The notes below the pieces were generated by a model. It worked only from the letters and a program-made list of their open reading frames with translations, ran no database searches and was not told where the DNA came from. 64,000 bases of DNA from Bacilli bacterium. GTDB taxonomy: Bacteria > Bacillota_I > Bacilli_A > ML615J-28 > CAG-313. The translations under genes and the position numbers were made by a program. The stretch covers positions 110,258-174,257 of the forward strand of contig JAFQPO010000014.1 of NCBI GenBank assembly GCA_017411715.1, in the 5' to 3' direction. Positions 9,013 to 16,635 of this stretch are shown here, in pieces (positions within the stretch are counted from its first letter, which is position 1; each line of letters starts with the position of its first letter).

Positions 9013-9052
9013 AAAAGGACCTGTTGCTTTTAGCAAACAGATCCTTTTTTTA
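9013..9052. terminator. Bidirectional terminator between DUF1292 gene and mrp
   Basis: AAAAGGACCTGTT pairs with AACAGATCCTTTT around a short loop, with T-runs on the plus side and A-runs (T on the minus strand) on the other. It lies between convergent genes. Confidence 0.85.
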
Positions 9053-9053
9053 T

Positions 9054-10061
9054 TTAATCATAATCAACTTCATTAAAAATAATTAAGTCAGCTATATCAT
9101 CATATAGTTTACCATTGTCTTCATCAATGTCAAAAATGGCAGGGTGTTTTTTAGGTTGATCAATTGGTATTTGAGCAAGTAGTTCTGCACCTAGTAATTT
9201 TGATACTTCTAAACCGCCACCTTCGCCGAAGATGTTTTCACGTTGGCCATTAATTGGATTTTTATAATACGACATATTTTCAATCACACCAAGAATTTGA
9301 TGGTCCAGTTTTAAAGCAGCAAAGCCAGCTTTGATTGCAACGTGAGATGCTGATAAATGAGGAGTAGTGACAATAATCATTTTTGCTTGCGGAATGTATG
9401 ATTTTACATCTAACATTACATCACCTGTTCCTGGTGGTAAGTCGATAAGCATATATTCTAATTCTTTATCCCATGCAACATCATAGAAGAAGTGTTCAAG
9501 CATAGAATGAAGCATTCCGCCACGCCAAATTACTGGTTCTTTAGGATTAGTAAAGAATTCAGTTGAAATTACTTGCATTGTTTGATAAGTAATTGGTGCA
9601 ATCTTTTGATTTTCGTCATAATGAGGAAATTCATGAGGTACATTTAGTAGTTTAGGGATACTTGAACCATAGATGTCCGCATCAATAATACCTACTTTAT
9701 GTCCCTTTTTCATTAAACGATTAGCGATATTTACAACGACAGTAGATTTTCCAACTCCACCTTTACCACTTGCGATGCCTATGAAAGTACACTTGCCTTT
9801 AGTAATACTTTCAATTTTTTTATTTTCTTCGATTTCAAGTTTTAAACCTTTGTGACCTAATGTTTGTTTAATTAGTTTTGTAACGTCCATTCTCAAACTA
9901 CGTTCAGCTTGGTCAGATTTTTTACCAATCGCAATGATTAATGTAACAAGGTCGTGCTCTTCATCATACCCAATATGTTTGATTCCTTCACTTTGTTTTA
10001 AACTCATTTTTAGAGAAGGATCAATTAATTTTTCTAGTTCTAATCTAATTTTATCTTTCAT
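9054..10061 (-). CDS. mrp: Mrp/ApbC-family P-loop ATPase (SalA-like, lacks the CxxC)
   Basis: This is a MinD/Mrp-type ATPase of 335 residues. Residues 1-85 form a DUF59-like N-terminal region; the deviant Walker A GKGGVGKS is at 99-106; IDADIYGSSIP and LIDLPPGTGD follow. Classical Mrp/ApbC Fe-S carriers have CPxC after ENMSYF. Here the segment is ENMSYYKNPINGQRENIFG, so both Cys positions are Asn (268, 271). Bacilli SalA-type proteins are believed to share this loss, which suggests an ATP-dependent role without a bridging Fe-S cluster. The ATG at 10061 is chosen for its GGAGGAAAT site; longer reading starts lack one. It overlaps the end of tmcAL by 11 bases. Confidence 0.9.
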   Translation of the reverse strand: MKDKIRLELEKLIDPSLKMSLKQSEGIKHIGYDEEHDLVTLIIAIGKKSDQAERSLRMDVTKLIKQTLGHKGLKLEIEENKKIESITKGKCTFIGIASGKGGVGKSTVVVNIANRLMKKGHKVGIIDADIYGSSIPKLLNVPHEFPHYDENQKIAPITYQTMQVISTEFFTNPKEPVIWRGGMLHSMLEHFFYDVAWDKELEYMLIDLPPGTGDVMLDVKSYIPQAKMIIVTTPHLSASHVAIKAGFAALKLDHQILGVIENMSYYKNPINGQRENIFGEGGGLEVSKLLGAELLAQIPIDQPKKHPAIFDIDEDNGKLYDDIADLIIFNEVDYD

Positions 10062-11208
10062 TATTTCCTCCTTTATATTTAATAGGCATTGTATATTCAC
10101 TTAGGTATAAATTGGTGTTATTAACTAAGTCATATAGAAGGGATGCCTTTTTTTCTGTTTCAATAATTACATTAGTATTTTCATCAATTTCAGTTTTAAG
10201 CGATGAAAATATTTTTATATCTTTTTGTTTTAGCAATTTAAAATATTCTTGTTTAGATTCATTAAAACCTAGTAAGCGGTTATAACTAAAACTTGATGGT
10301 ATGTTAGGCGTATCCATAATTAATGTTAAAATACATCGTCTAATTCTTGATGCGGAATATCTAGTACCAACACATTTATTAATTAAATCATCTAGCGATA
10401 TAGTATTATTTAAATTATTTTTGATTAAGTTAGCTATTCCTTCATTTAATACTTGATTAGAATTATAATTATCCTGAACTAACATACGATATTTTAAAAG
10501 ATCTAATATTTTATTACTATCAATTCTGTTTAAAGTATAGTTATAGTTAGGGAGATATTCTAAAATATTGTGGTTGTTAATATGAAGATTACGTAGGGCA
10601 GTTCCAGATGGATACAAATTATTTATGATATTTGATTCCAAGTCGTCATCACCAATACGATTGATTTTATGAATTTTAATGTTCGGATTTATTTTTTTAA
10701 TTTGTTTAATATATTGGATAGCAAGGGTATTATTAGGTTTACTAAGATTAGGATTAGCATCATTGAAAAAATGTTTGTATGTTTCAAAGTGATGTTTTTT
10801 ATAACTTGTTTCACCATGATATGTTTCTTGAAAGTATTTATTGAATATTTTACTATCACTAAAATGTGCGTAGTTTATTAATTCATCTAATGAAATATCT
10901 TCACAACCAAAGGCTAAATCAGTTATTTGTAAGTCATTTAATATTTTAACAGTGTGATAAGCAAAGAAGTCAGCACTGTGATTCGATAACATAAATGGTA
11001 GTTCAAAAATAAAATCAATTCCATTTTGTAATAGTACATTCGTTTTATCAATTTTATTAATGATACTGAATTCTCCCCGCATGGTATAGTTTCCGGAAGT
11101 AATAACTATTGTATAGTCAGGTTTAACTAAGTTAATGGCTTCTTGAATATAGTACTGATGACCTTTATGAAAGGGGTTATTTTCCATTATTAGTCCTAAT
11201 ATTTTCAT
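10051..11208 (-). CDS. tmcAL: tRNA(Met) cytidine acetate ligase TmcAL
   Basis: TmcAL makes N4-acetylcytidine at the wobble base of elongator tRNA-Met, using ATP and acetate. The 385-residue protein starts with the nucleotidyltransferase motif GLIMENNPFHKGHQYYI (HxGH). It continues with SGNYTMRGEFSI, ELPFMLSNHSADFFA and LAFGCED, all typical of the YlbM/TmcAL family. The length is normal. It is read from the minus strand and coupled to mrp. Divergent from the 11279 gene. Confidence 0.95.
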   Translation of the reverse strand: MKILGLIMENNPFHKGHQYYIQEAINLVKPDYTIVITSGNYTMRGEFSIINKIDKTNVLLQNGIDFIFELPFMLSNHSADFFAYHTVKILNDLQITDLAFGCEDISLDELINYAHFSDSKIFNKYFQETYHGETSYKKHHFETYKHFFNDANPNLSKPNNTLAIQYIKQIKKINPNIKIHKINRIGDDDLESNIINNLYPSGTALRNLHINNHNILEYLPNYNYTLNRIDSNKILDLLKYRMLVQDNYNSNQVLNEGIANLIKNNLNNTISLDDLINKCVGTRYSASRIRRCILTLIMDTPNIPSSFSYNRLLGFNESKQEYFKLLKQKDIKIFSSLKTEIDENTNVIIETEKKASLLYDLVNNTNLYLSEYTMPIKYKGGNNER

Positions 11209-11278
11209 ACTCTTTTTTTCCTTACAAATTTCGATAAATTAAATTTATTTATTATAGTATAATCATAATGGTGATACT

Positions 11279-11566
11279 ATGGACATAAATAAATCAATGA
11301 AAGAATGTTATTTAAATAGACAAAAATTTGCTGTGATAATTTTTGACGATTTAAAATTTTATGATAGTTTAACTACTTTATTAGAAATTAAAATTAAACG
11401 TGAATTTTTAAACATTGTTATTTTTAAGATGAGCAGTACTTCATGTCGAGAATTAGTTGAATTATATCATATTCAGGAATTTCCAGCTGCTTTAATATTT
11501 AATAAACAGCGCCTTATTAGAAAAGAAGTAGGTTTTAATGCTCAATCTAGATTAAAAATTGCATGA
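11279..11566 (+). CDS. Small thioredoxin-fold protein without CXXC
   Basis: This 95-residue protein ends with YHIQEFPAALIFNKQRLIRK, which matches the beta-strand and cis-Pro region of thioredoxins (compare YRITSVPTLLLFKEGELV in the true thioredoxin at 57347). The usual WCGPC site is absent; the matching place has only TSC. It is therefore unlikely to be a dithiol oxidoreductase. Function unknown. The ATG follows TAATGGTGATACT, with a TATAAT at 11258-11263. Stop is TGA, one of the genes that show the standard code. Confidence 0.6.
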   Translation: MDINKSMKECYLNRQKFAVIIFDDLKFYDSLTTLLEIKIKREFLNIVIFKMSSTSCRELVELYHIQEFPAALIFNKQRLIRKEVGFNAQSRLKIA

Positions 11567-11636
11567 TACAAATATAATATCATTTTTTTAATAAAAAAGT
11601 GGCATAAATGAGAAAAAATATTTTTTATCGAATTAC

Positions 11637-11665
11637 TTTATAAAATGTGTATTTTGTGATATACT
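11637..11665 (+). promoter_or_regulatory. Candidate promoter for the membrane LuxR regulator
   Basis: TTTATA at 11637-11642 and TATACT at 11660-11665 with 17 bases between. The -35 is weak. Confidence 0.45.
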
Positions 11666-11704
11666 AAAAAAAGATTTTAAATTAAGGTAATGAGAGTGAA
11701 AATT

Positions 11705-13189
11705 ATGAAAAAGGAAAAAACATTTAATTCCATTGCGCGAATTAAGTCTACCCTTGTTCAACCAAAAGGTAGCTTTGCGTCTAAAAGTATGAATGTTACA
11801 TTCGCAACAATTTATTTACTATTTGCATTTTTAGTAATTTGTTCGTTTGCATTATTTTATAATGTAACTTCTCTTGATAAGTCCCTTTCACTCGTTCATG
11901 ATAATAAAATTGCCGTTTCTTTAGGATACTTTTGTTCTATTACCTTAATTACAATAATTTCTATTATTATATTTAAACCTCATCACTTAAATAGAATTCA
12001 ATATGTGTCATTTCCAATCATAATTATAGCATACGTTTTAAATTATGTTTTTGGAAGATTTATGCCTAATGATTTTCTTAATATTTTAACATTATCTATT
12101 ATGGTAATAGGGTTAGGTTTATTCATTGCTTCAGTTATAATCTTATTTTTATATAATATTTCAACTTATGAAAGAATAATTCTAATATTTTCTTTGTTAC
12201 TCATAGTTATAGTATGGGCATTTTTAATTAAAAGTATTTTATCAATTAGTACACTATTTGGAACTTTTGCGATACCATTACTTTTATTATTGTTAACGTA
12301 TTTTTGCATGTTTTTTATGAGTGCAAATCAGTTTAGAAAAATAGAATTAAATAATGAAAAAATACCAGGAATCTTATTTGCTTTATTAGTAATAATTTTT
12401 ATAATGTTTATTACCAATGAGTTTTCTTTAGCATTAATGAAAGAATATTTATTCCCTAGCTTAGGTGGATTTAACAATGTTCCTTTTTATTTGGGAATAA
12501 TTGGAATAGCTTTATTATCGATAGTATTTTATTGGTTATTTAGTTATACAACAATTTATTATTGTTTTGCATGGATCATATTTGTCTTCATTACTTATTC
12601 ATTCGGAATGGCTTATATAGTATTTGATTATAATTCTGTTATGAAGATAGTTTTAGAGACATTGATTGGTATTCAAACTGGTATGGGTATTATTAATATT
12701 TTAATGTTACTAGGTAAATCTTTAGAAGATAAAGCAAGCATTTGGGTTATTAGATTTATAACAATTGCGTTTGGCTTAATTTTTATCGGTCTATTTGTTT
12801 TATTTAATTTTATAAGTTATTCTAATTTCCGACTTGTTTTAGTAATATCTCAATCCGCTTCATTCCTAATTTTATTATTTTTAGGTATTTATGCAATCGC
12901 TGCTGCTTATTATTTAGCTAAAACTGATAAAGTAGTAACAGTAGAACAAAAAGATGAAATTAAAGTAGTTGATAATAACTACCCTAATCCATATGAATTA
13001 TTAACAAACAAAGAATTAATTGTTTTTGAACAATTGATTTTAGGTAATACATTAAGACAAGTAGCTGGTGAATTACATATGAAATATGATACTGTTAACT
13101 TCCATTATAAGAATATTTATCGTAAATTAGGAGTTAATTCACGAATTGAATTAATTATGCGATATAACAGTCAAGGAAACACGAGATAA
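11705..13189 (+). CDS. Polytopic membrane protein with C-terminal LuxR-type HTH
   Basis: Roughly residues 30-415 contain about a dozen hydrophobic helices, with no recognisable transporter motif. After a short linker comes a GerE/LuxR helix-turn-helix (about the last 65 residues): LLTNKELIVFEQLILGNTLR followed by QVAGELHMKYDTVNFHYKNI. This is the canonical LT.rE..v......G.s..eIA..L..s..TV..H..ni..KL pattern. It is a membrane-tethered one-component regulator; the ligand is unknown. It stands just upstream of the pilus operon, on the same strand but with its own terminator. I chose the ATG at 11705 (GAGAGTGAAAATT before it); 11690 is an alternative giving 5 more residues. Confidence 0.8.
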   Translation: MKKEKTFNSIARIKSTLVQPKGSFASKSMNVTFATIYLLFAFLVICSFALFYNVTSLDKSLSLVHDNKIAVSLGYFCSITLITIISIIIFKPHHLNRIQYVSFPIIIIAYVLNYVFGRFMPNDFLNILTLSIMVIGLGLFIASVIILFLYNISTYERIILIFSLLLIVIVWAFLIKSILSISTLFGTFAIPLLLLLLTYFCMFFMSANQFRKIELNNEKIPGILFALLVIIFIMFITNEFSLALMKEYLFPSLGGFNNVPFYLGIIGIALLSIVFYWLFSYTTIYYCFAWIIFVFITYSFGMAYIVFDYNSVMKIVLETLIGIQTGMGIINILMLLGKSLEDKASIWVIRFITIAFGLIFIGLFVLFNFISYSNFRLVLVISQSASFLILLFLGIYAIAAAYYLAKTDKVVTVEQKDEIKVVDNNYPNPYELLTNKELIVFEQLILGNTLRQVAGELHMKYDTVNFHYKNIYRKLGVNSRIELIMRYNSQGNTR

Positions 13190-13203
13190 TGCTCGTGTTT
13201 TTT
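13178..13203 (+). terminator. Terminator of the LuxR-type gene
   Basis: AACACGAG and CTCGTGTT form a perfect stem around ATAATG, followed by TTTTTT. The stem begins inside the last codons of the gene. Confidence 0.85.
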
Positions 13204-13272
13204 GATTAAAATACAGTTAATTATAATTTTTATATTTGAATATCAAAATAAAAACCTTGAATTTGCGAAAAA

Positions 13273-13310
13273 AGAGGACATTTGTCTAAATAAGACTTAT
13301 GTCCTTTTTT
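13273..13310 (+). terminator. Second hairpin with T-run just before the pilus operon
   Basis: GAGGACATTTGTCT and AGACTTATGTCCTTTTTT form an imperfect stem about 70 bases after the first terminator and 40 bases before the first pilus gene. It may be an attenuator if a promoter lies at 13204-13270, or simply a second terminator. A TATAAT at 13327-13332 could start transcription after it. Confidence 0.55.
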
Positions 13311-13349
13311 ATTTATGTTAATTTTATATAATTTTAGTGAGGTGATTAG

Positions 13350-13778
13350 ATGAAAGGAAATACATTAATAGAAGTAGTTATCAGTAGTACAGTTATTGCT
13401 GTTATATTATTAACCGCATTATTAATCTTATCTACGACGAAAGAATATGTAAATAATTTTCTAGATAGACAGTCTTCTGCTACCGAAGTAAATAAGTTAG
13501 GAGTCAATATAGAAAAATTAGTTTTAGAAGCCATTCGTGATAAAGATTTATTGGAAATTAATGATAAAACAATTTTTAATAGGAGTGACAATATAATACT
13601 ATTGAATGATCATTCAATTTTAATTGATCAAGATATTCAATATTATTTACCTTATAATGAAAATATAAATTACGATATTAATTTACTAGCTAATACCTTA
13701 ATTGAATTAAAAATTTATGATAATAATTATGAAAAAATTATGATATTTTATGTGCCAATGGGAGTGAGAATATGTTGA
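13350..13778 (+). CDS. Minor type IV pilin-like protein (prepilin 1)
   Basis: The N-terminus MKGNTLIEVVISSTVIAVIL is a class III signal: Lys-Gly, then mature Asn1 and Glu5, followed by a ~20-residue hydrophobic helix. The rest is a short polar domain. The family role is as a minor pseudopilin built into a type IV pilus or competence pseudopilus after cleavage by a prepilin peptidase. GAGGTGATT precedes the ATG. It is the first gene of the eight-gene operon and overlaps the next by 7 bases. Confidence 0.8.
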   Translation: MKGNTLIEVVISSTVIAVILLTALLILSTTKEYVNNFLDRQSSATEVNKLGVNIEKLVLEAIRDKDLLEINDKTIFNRSDNIILLNDHSILIDQDIQYYLPYNENINYDINLLANTLIELKIYDNNYEKIMIFYVPMGVRIC

Positions 13779-14536
13779 ATATATTTTTAAAAGTAAAAAA
13801 TAATCATGTGATGATTATGATTGAATTAATTGATAAATATAGAAAAGAAGTATTTAAAGAAAACTACTTTATTAAGGATTGGAGAAAAGATAAAGTAAGA
13901 TATTTAAATGATATTAAAAATAAGATTAGAGAAATGTTTAAAATAAAAACTTTTAATAATGTTAAAGTTGTATTAAGTAGTGAAAAGATTTTTTATGATG
14001 TTTACAAATTACAAAATTTAGAATATAAAAATAAGGATCAAATATTAGAACAGATAAGCGAGATGTATCAAATGATAGAGGATAGTTATCATTTAGTAGA
14101 AGTAGATAATGGTAAGAAAAAAGAATATATTAAATATTATGTTATACCAACTTTTGAATATGAATTGTTAAAAGATTTTAAAGAATCTTTTAATTGTAAG
14201 AAATATAAATCATATTTTGAAATAGAAATGATTAATAATAAAATTAAAAAAGATTATCGTTCGAATGGCATTAATATCATTATTAATAATGATAATATTC
14301 ATTTTTGTGGTTTTAGAGATTCGGAAATGATTGAATATATGATGCTTAAAAATGGAAAAAATCTAAATTTGAAAGACGTGACAGACTTTTTATTTGAAGT
14401 TAGTGATTATATCCTTGTTAAATATATTAAAATATTTATTTTAAATGAAATAGATATGAAAACAGCTACTTTGATTAATGATAATTTACGAGTATGGATG
14501 GGGATTAATGAAACATACGAGATTATTAAACTCTAA
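13772..14536 (+). CDS. Pilus-operon protein, possibly a degenerate PilM-like factor
   Basis: 254 residues, rich in Lys and Ile, with no signal peptide or TM helix. I do not recognise it with certainty. The stretch KVVLSSEKIFYDVYKLQNLE followed by a charged helix and then IKYYVIPTFEYELLKDFKES has the layout of the PilM/GspL actin-like fold (a lead strand, an eq-rich helix, then a value-rich strand). The ATP-binding half is not evident. GGAGTGAGAAT precedes the ATG. Its position between two prepilin genes and upstream of the ATPase supports a scaffold role in the pilus machine; this is inference. Confidence 0.5.
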   Translation: MLNIFLKVKNNHVMIMIELIDKYRKEVFKENYFIKDWRKDKVRYLNDIKNKIREMFKIKTFNNVKVVLSSEKIFYDVYKLQNLEYKNKDQILEQISEMYQMIEDSYHLVEVDNGKKKEYIKYYVIPTFEYELLKDFKESFNCKKYKSYFEIEMINNKIKKDYRSNGINIIINNDNIHFCGFRDSEMIEYMMLKNGKNLNLKDVTDFLFEVSDYILVKYIKIFILNEIDMKTATLINDNLRVWMGINETYEIIKL

Positions 14537-15032
14537 TATCAAAGGAAGTAGTATTATTGAAGTCGTATCTATTATTGTAGTACTTACGTTTTTTTGTTTA
14601 TTTATGAGTGAAAGTATGTTAAAAATTAATCGAAATGAAATATTATTAAATTCTCATGAAAAAGCCTTTGATACGATGGAGAATCTATTAACTATAGCAG
14701 GATCAATGGACGATTATAATACTATATTCGTTAAATATTTGGAATTAACTAATTATCGGTACTTTATAGAAGAAATTGAACTTGTAAATGGAAAAATAAT
14801 TAAATGGAGATTTTATTTTGATGAAAAATATCAGAATTTAGATTTTATTCCTGATAGTAGTATTAGTTATTATAAATTTGAAATCAGTTTTGAATGCCGA
14901 ATATATTCAAATTATGAGTCTCAAAGTTGTTATGTAAAAGGAAGTTATTATGATGCGTTGACTGAAAAAGGAACAGTTAATTTTTTTAAAGCACCTGATA
15001 TTACGTTTAGAAAGAAGGTTTTATATGAATAA
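14508..15032 (+). CDS. Minor type IV pilin-like protein (prepilin 2)
   Basis: Starting at the ATG at 14508, the protein begins with a 12-residue basic leader and KGSSIIEVVSIIVVLTFFCL: Gly before mature Ser1, Glu5, then a hydrophobic helix. GGATGGGG lies 4 bases upstream of this ATG, which is why I prefer it to the longer frame from 14478. About 170 mature residues. It overlaps the previous gene by 29 bases and the next by 8. Confidence 0.8.
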   Translation: MKHTRLLNSNIKGSSIIEVVSIIVVLTFFCLFMSESMLKINRNEILLNSHEKAFDTMENLLTIAGSMDDYNTIFVKYLELTNYRYFIEEIELVNGKIIKWRFYFDEKYQNLDFIPDSSISYYKFEISFECRIYSNYESQSCYVKGSYYDALTEKGTVNFFKAPDITFRKKVLYE

Positions 15033-15426
15033 TAAAGGACATATGTATTGGTCAGCAGTTTTTATGATAATCATTACTATCAGTACTTTATTCTCTATTA
15101 TAAATTATAATCAGTCACGGATTAAAAATCTTAATGAAAGAAGTTGTGAAAGAGCTGATAATTATGGAGTAATTTACTATTTGTATTATGCAATGACGAA
15201 TAATAAATTTAATAGCACAGTGGGATCTGAATTCGTTGAATTATCTTCAGGTGTGATGGTTAAATCAGTCTTAATAAAGGAATCATCTAATGAAACACAA
15301 TATTTATCGACTTTTAATTTTATTAAAGTCAATCGGTATCTGTTTTATGATATAGAATTTACCTATGAGCCTAATAATAAAAATATTAATATTATTTCTT
15401 ATTATCGATACATAAAGGAGAATTAG
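15025..15426 (+). CDS. ComGG/GspK-like pseudopilin without Glu5
   Basis: The 133-residue protein starts MNNKGHMYWSAVFMIIITIS: a Lys-Gly processing site followed by a hydrophobic helix, but the fifth mature residue is Ser rather than Glu. GspK-type tip pseudopilins and Bacillus ComGG lack Glu5 in this way. The rest is a small polar domain. It is the last small gene before the T2SSF-type membrane gene, which matches a tip role. AGAAGG precedes the ATG. Confidence 0.65.
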   Translation: MNNKGHMYWSAVFMIIITISTLFSIINYNQSRIKNLNERSCERADNYGVIYYLYYAMTNNKFNSTVGSEFVELSSGVMVKSVLIKESSNETQYLSTFNFIKVNRYLFYDIEFTYEPNNKNINIISYYRYIKEN

Positions 15427-16635
15427 ATGAAATTAAAATATAAAGTAGTAAATAAAAATGGTAATAAAATTAAAGGATGTATAAATGTTGATGATATAAA
15501 TGATTTAGAAATAATTTTAATAAATTTTGGCTTTAAAAAAATTTATATTAAAGAGTATAAGGCTAGTAGATTTAGATTTATTAAGAATAAGATGAGTGAT
15601 AAACAAATATTAATTTTTATAAAGAAACTGATTGGTTTTCTTAAAATCAATGCTAGTTTATCACAGGCTTTATCTCTTATTTTAGAAAGTTCGAATAATA
15701 AAATTATTCAAAGATTCATCTTTAATATTTTAATCAACTTAAACTTAGGAAGTAATATTGTTGAAAGTATTAAGGCATCAACTTTAGATAATAGAATTAA
15801 GATTAATATTGTTGTATTAGAAATGTTAGAGATTTTAGATGCATCAGGAGATATGATAGGTGTTTTAGAGAGTATTTTAAATTATTTATCAAGCAAATTA
15901 GATTTAGAAAACAAGTTTAAACTTTCTACAATTTATCCGAAAATTGTTTTAACTATCGGATTAGTAGTTTTTACTGTTTTCATGGTGTTTATTGTCCCTA
16001 GTTATAAAGAAATGTTTGTAGGGATGGGAATAGATGTTCCTAATATTACTTTGCTTTTATTTAATTTATCAGATATTTTAGTCAATAATTTTTTATTATT
16101 TGTTTTAGTTTTTATAATCTTAATAGTTTTTGCGATGTTCTTTATAAAAACTAGAGCTTATCAATATTTACAATATCTATTAGCATGCCGATTTGAATTG
16201 TTTAAGACAACTAATACAGTGAAGTTTTGTTCAACTATGCATATACTACTCAATAATCAAATTAGCTTAGTGAAAGCAATTAGTTATTTAAAAAAAGTGA
16301 TGAATAATTATTATTATAATATTAAACTTGATTTATTAATAAAAAACTTAAAAGAGGGAATGAATTTATCAACAGCAATTACTTCAATTAATTTTTTATC
16401 AACTGATTTTAAAAATCTTATATCGATAAGTGAGAAACAAGGATTGTTACTAGATGGTTTTAGAGATATTGAACTTTTATATAAAGATGATCTATCTAAT
16501 TCAATTAAAAAAATAACAGTTTTAATAGAACCTATTTTAATTTTGCTAGTAGCAGTGTTGGTTATACTTATAATGATGATGATATTTATCCCGATGTTAC
16601 AAATAATAGATGGGGCAACTATAGGGGGATTATAA
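15427..16635 (+). CDS. comGB: Type IV pilus/competence inner-membrane platform protein (PilC/ComGB)
   Basis: 402 residues with two T2SSF domains. The first (about 55-170) has KKLIGFLKINASLSQALSLI; the second (about 260-370) has CSTMHILLNNQISLVKAISYL and ISEKQGLLLDGF. TM helices lie near 175-200, 210-240 and 370-398. The family anchors the assembly ATPase to the pilus. It has AAAGGAGAATT upstream and its stop overlaps the next gene (TAATG). Gene order GB before GA is the reverse of Bacillus. Confidence 0.93.
   Translation: MKLKYKVVNKNGNKIKGCINVDDINDLEIILINFGFKKIYIKEYKASRFRFIKNKMSDKQILIFIKKLIGFLKINASLSQALSLILESSNNKIIQRFIFNILINLNLGSNIVESIKASTLDNRIKINIVVLEMLEILDASGDMIGVLESILNYLSSKLDLENKFKLSTIYPKIVLTIGLVVFTVFMVFIVPSYKEMFVGMGIDVPNITLLLFNLSDILVNNFLLFVLVFIILIVFAMFFIKTRAYQYLQYLLACRFELFKTTNTVKFCSTMHILLNNQISLVKAISYLKKVMNNYYYNIKLDLLIKNLKEGMNLSTAITSINFLSTDFKNLISISEKQGLLLDGFRDIELLYKDDLSNSIKKITVLIEPILILLVAVLVILIMMMIFIPMLQIIDGATIGGL

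Noticed and set aside
8781..9086. Lys-rich plus-strand frame over the DUF1292 tail
   Set aside because: It is a shadow of the repeat in another frame and runs through the terminator.
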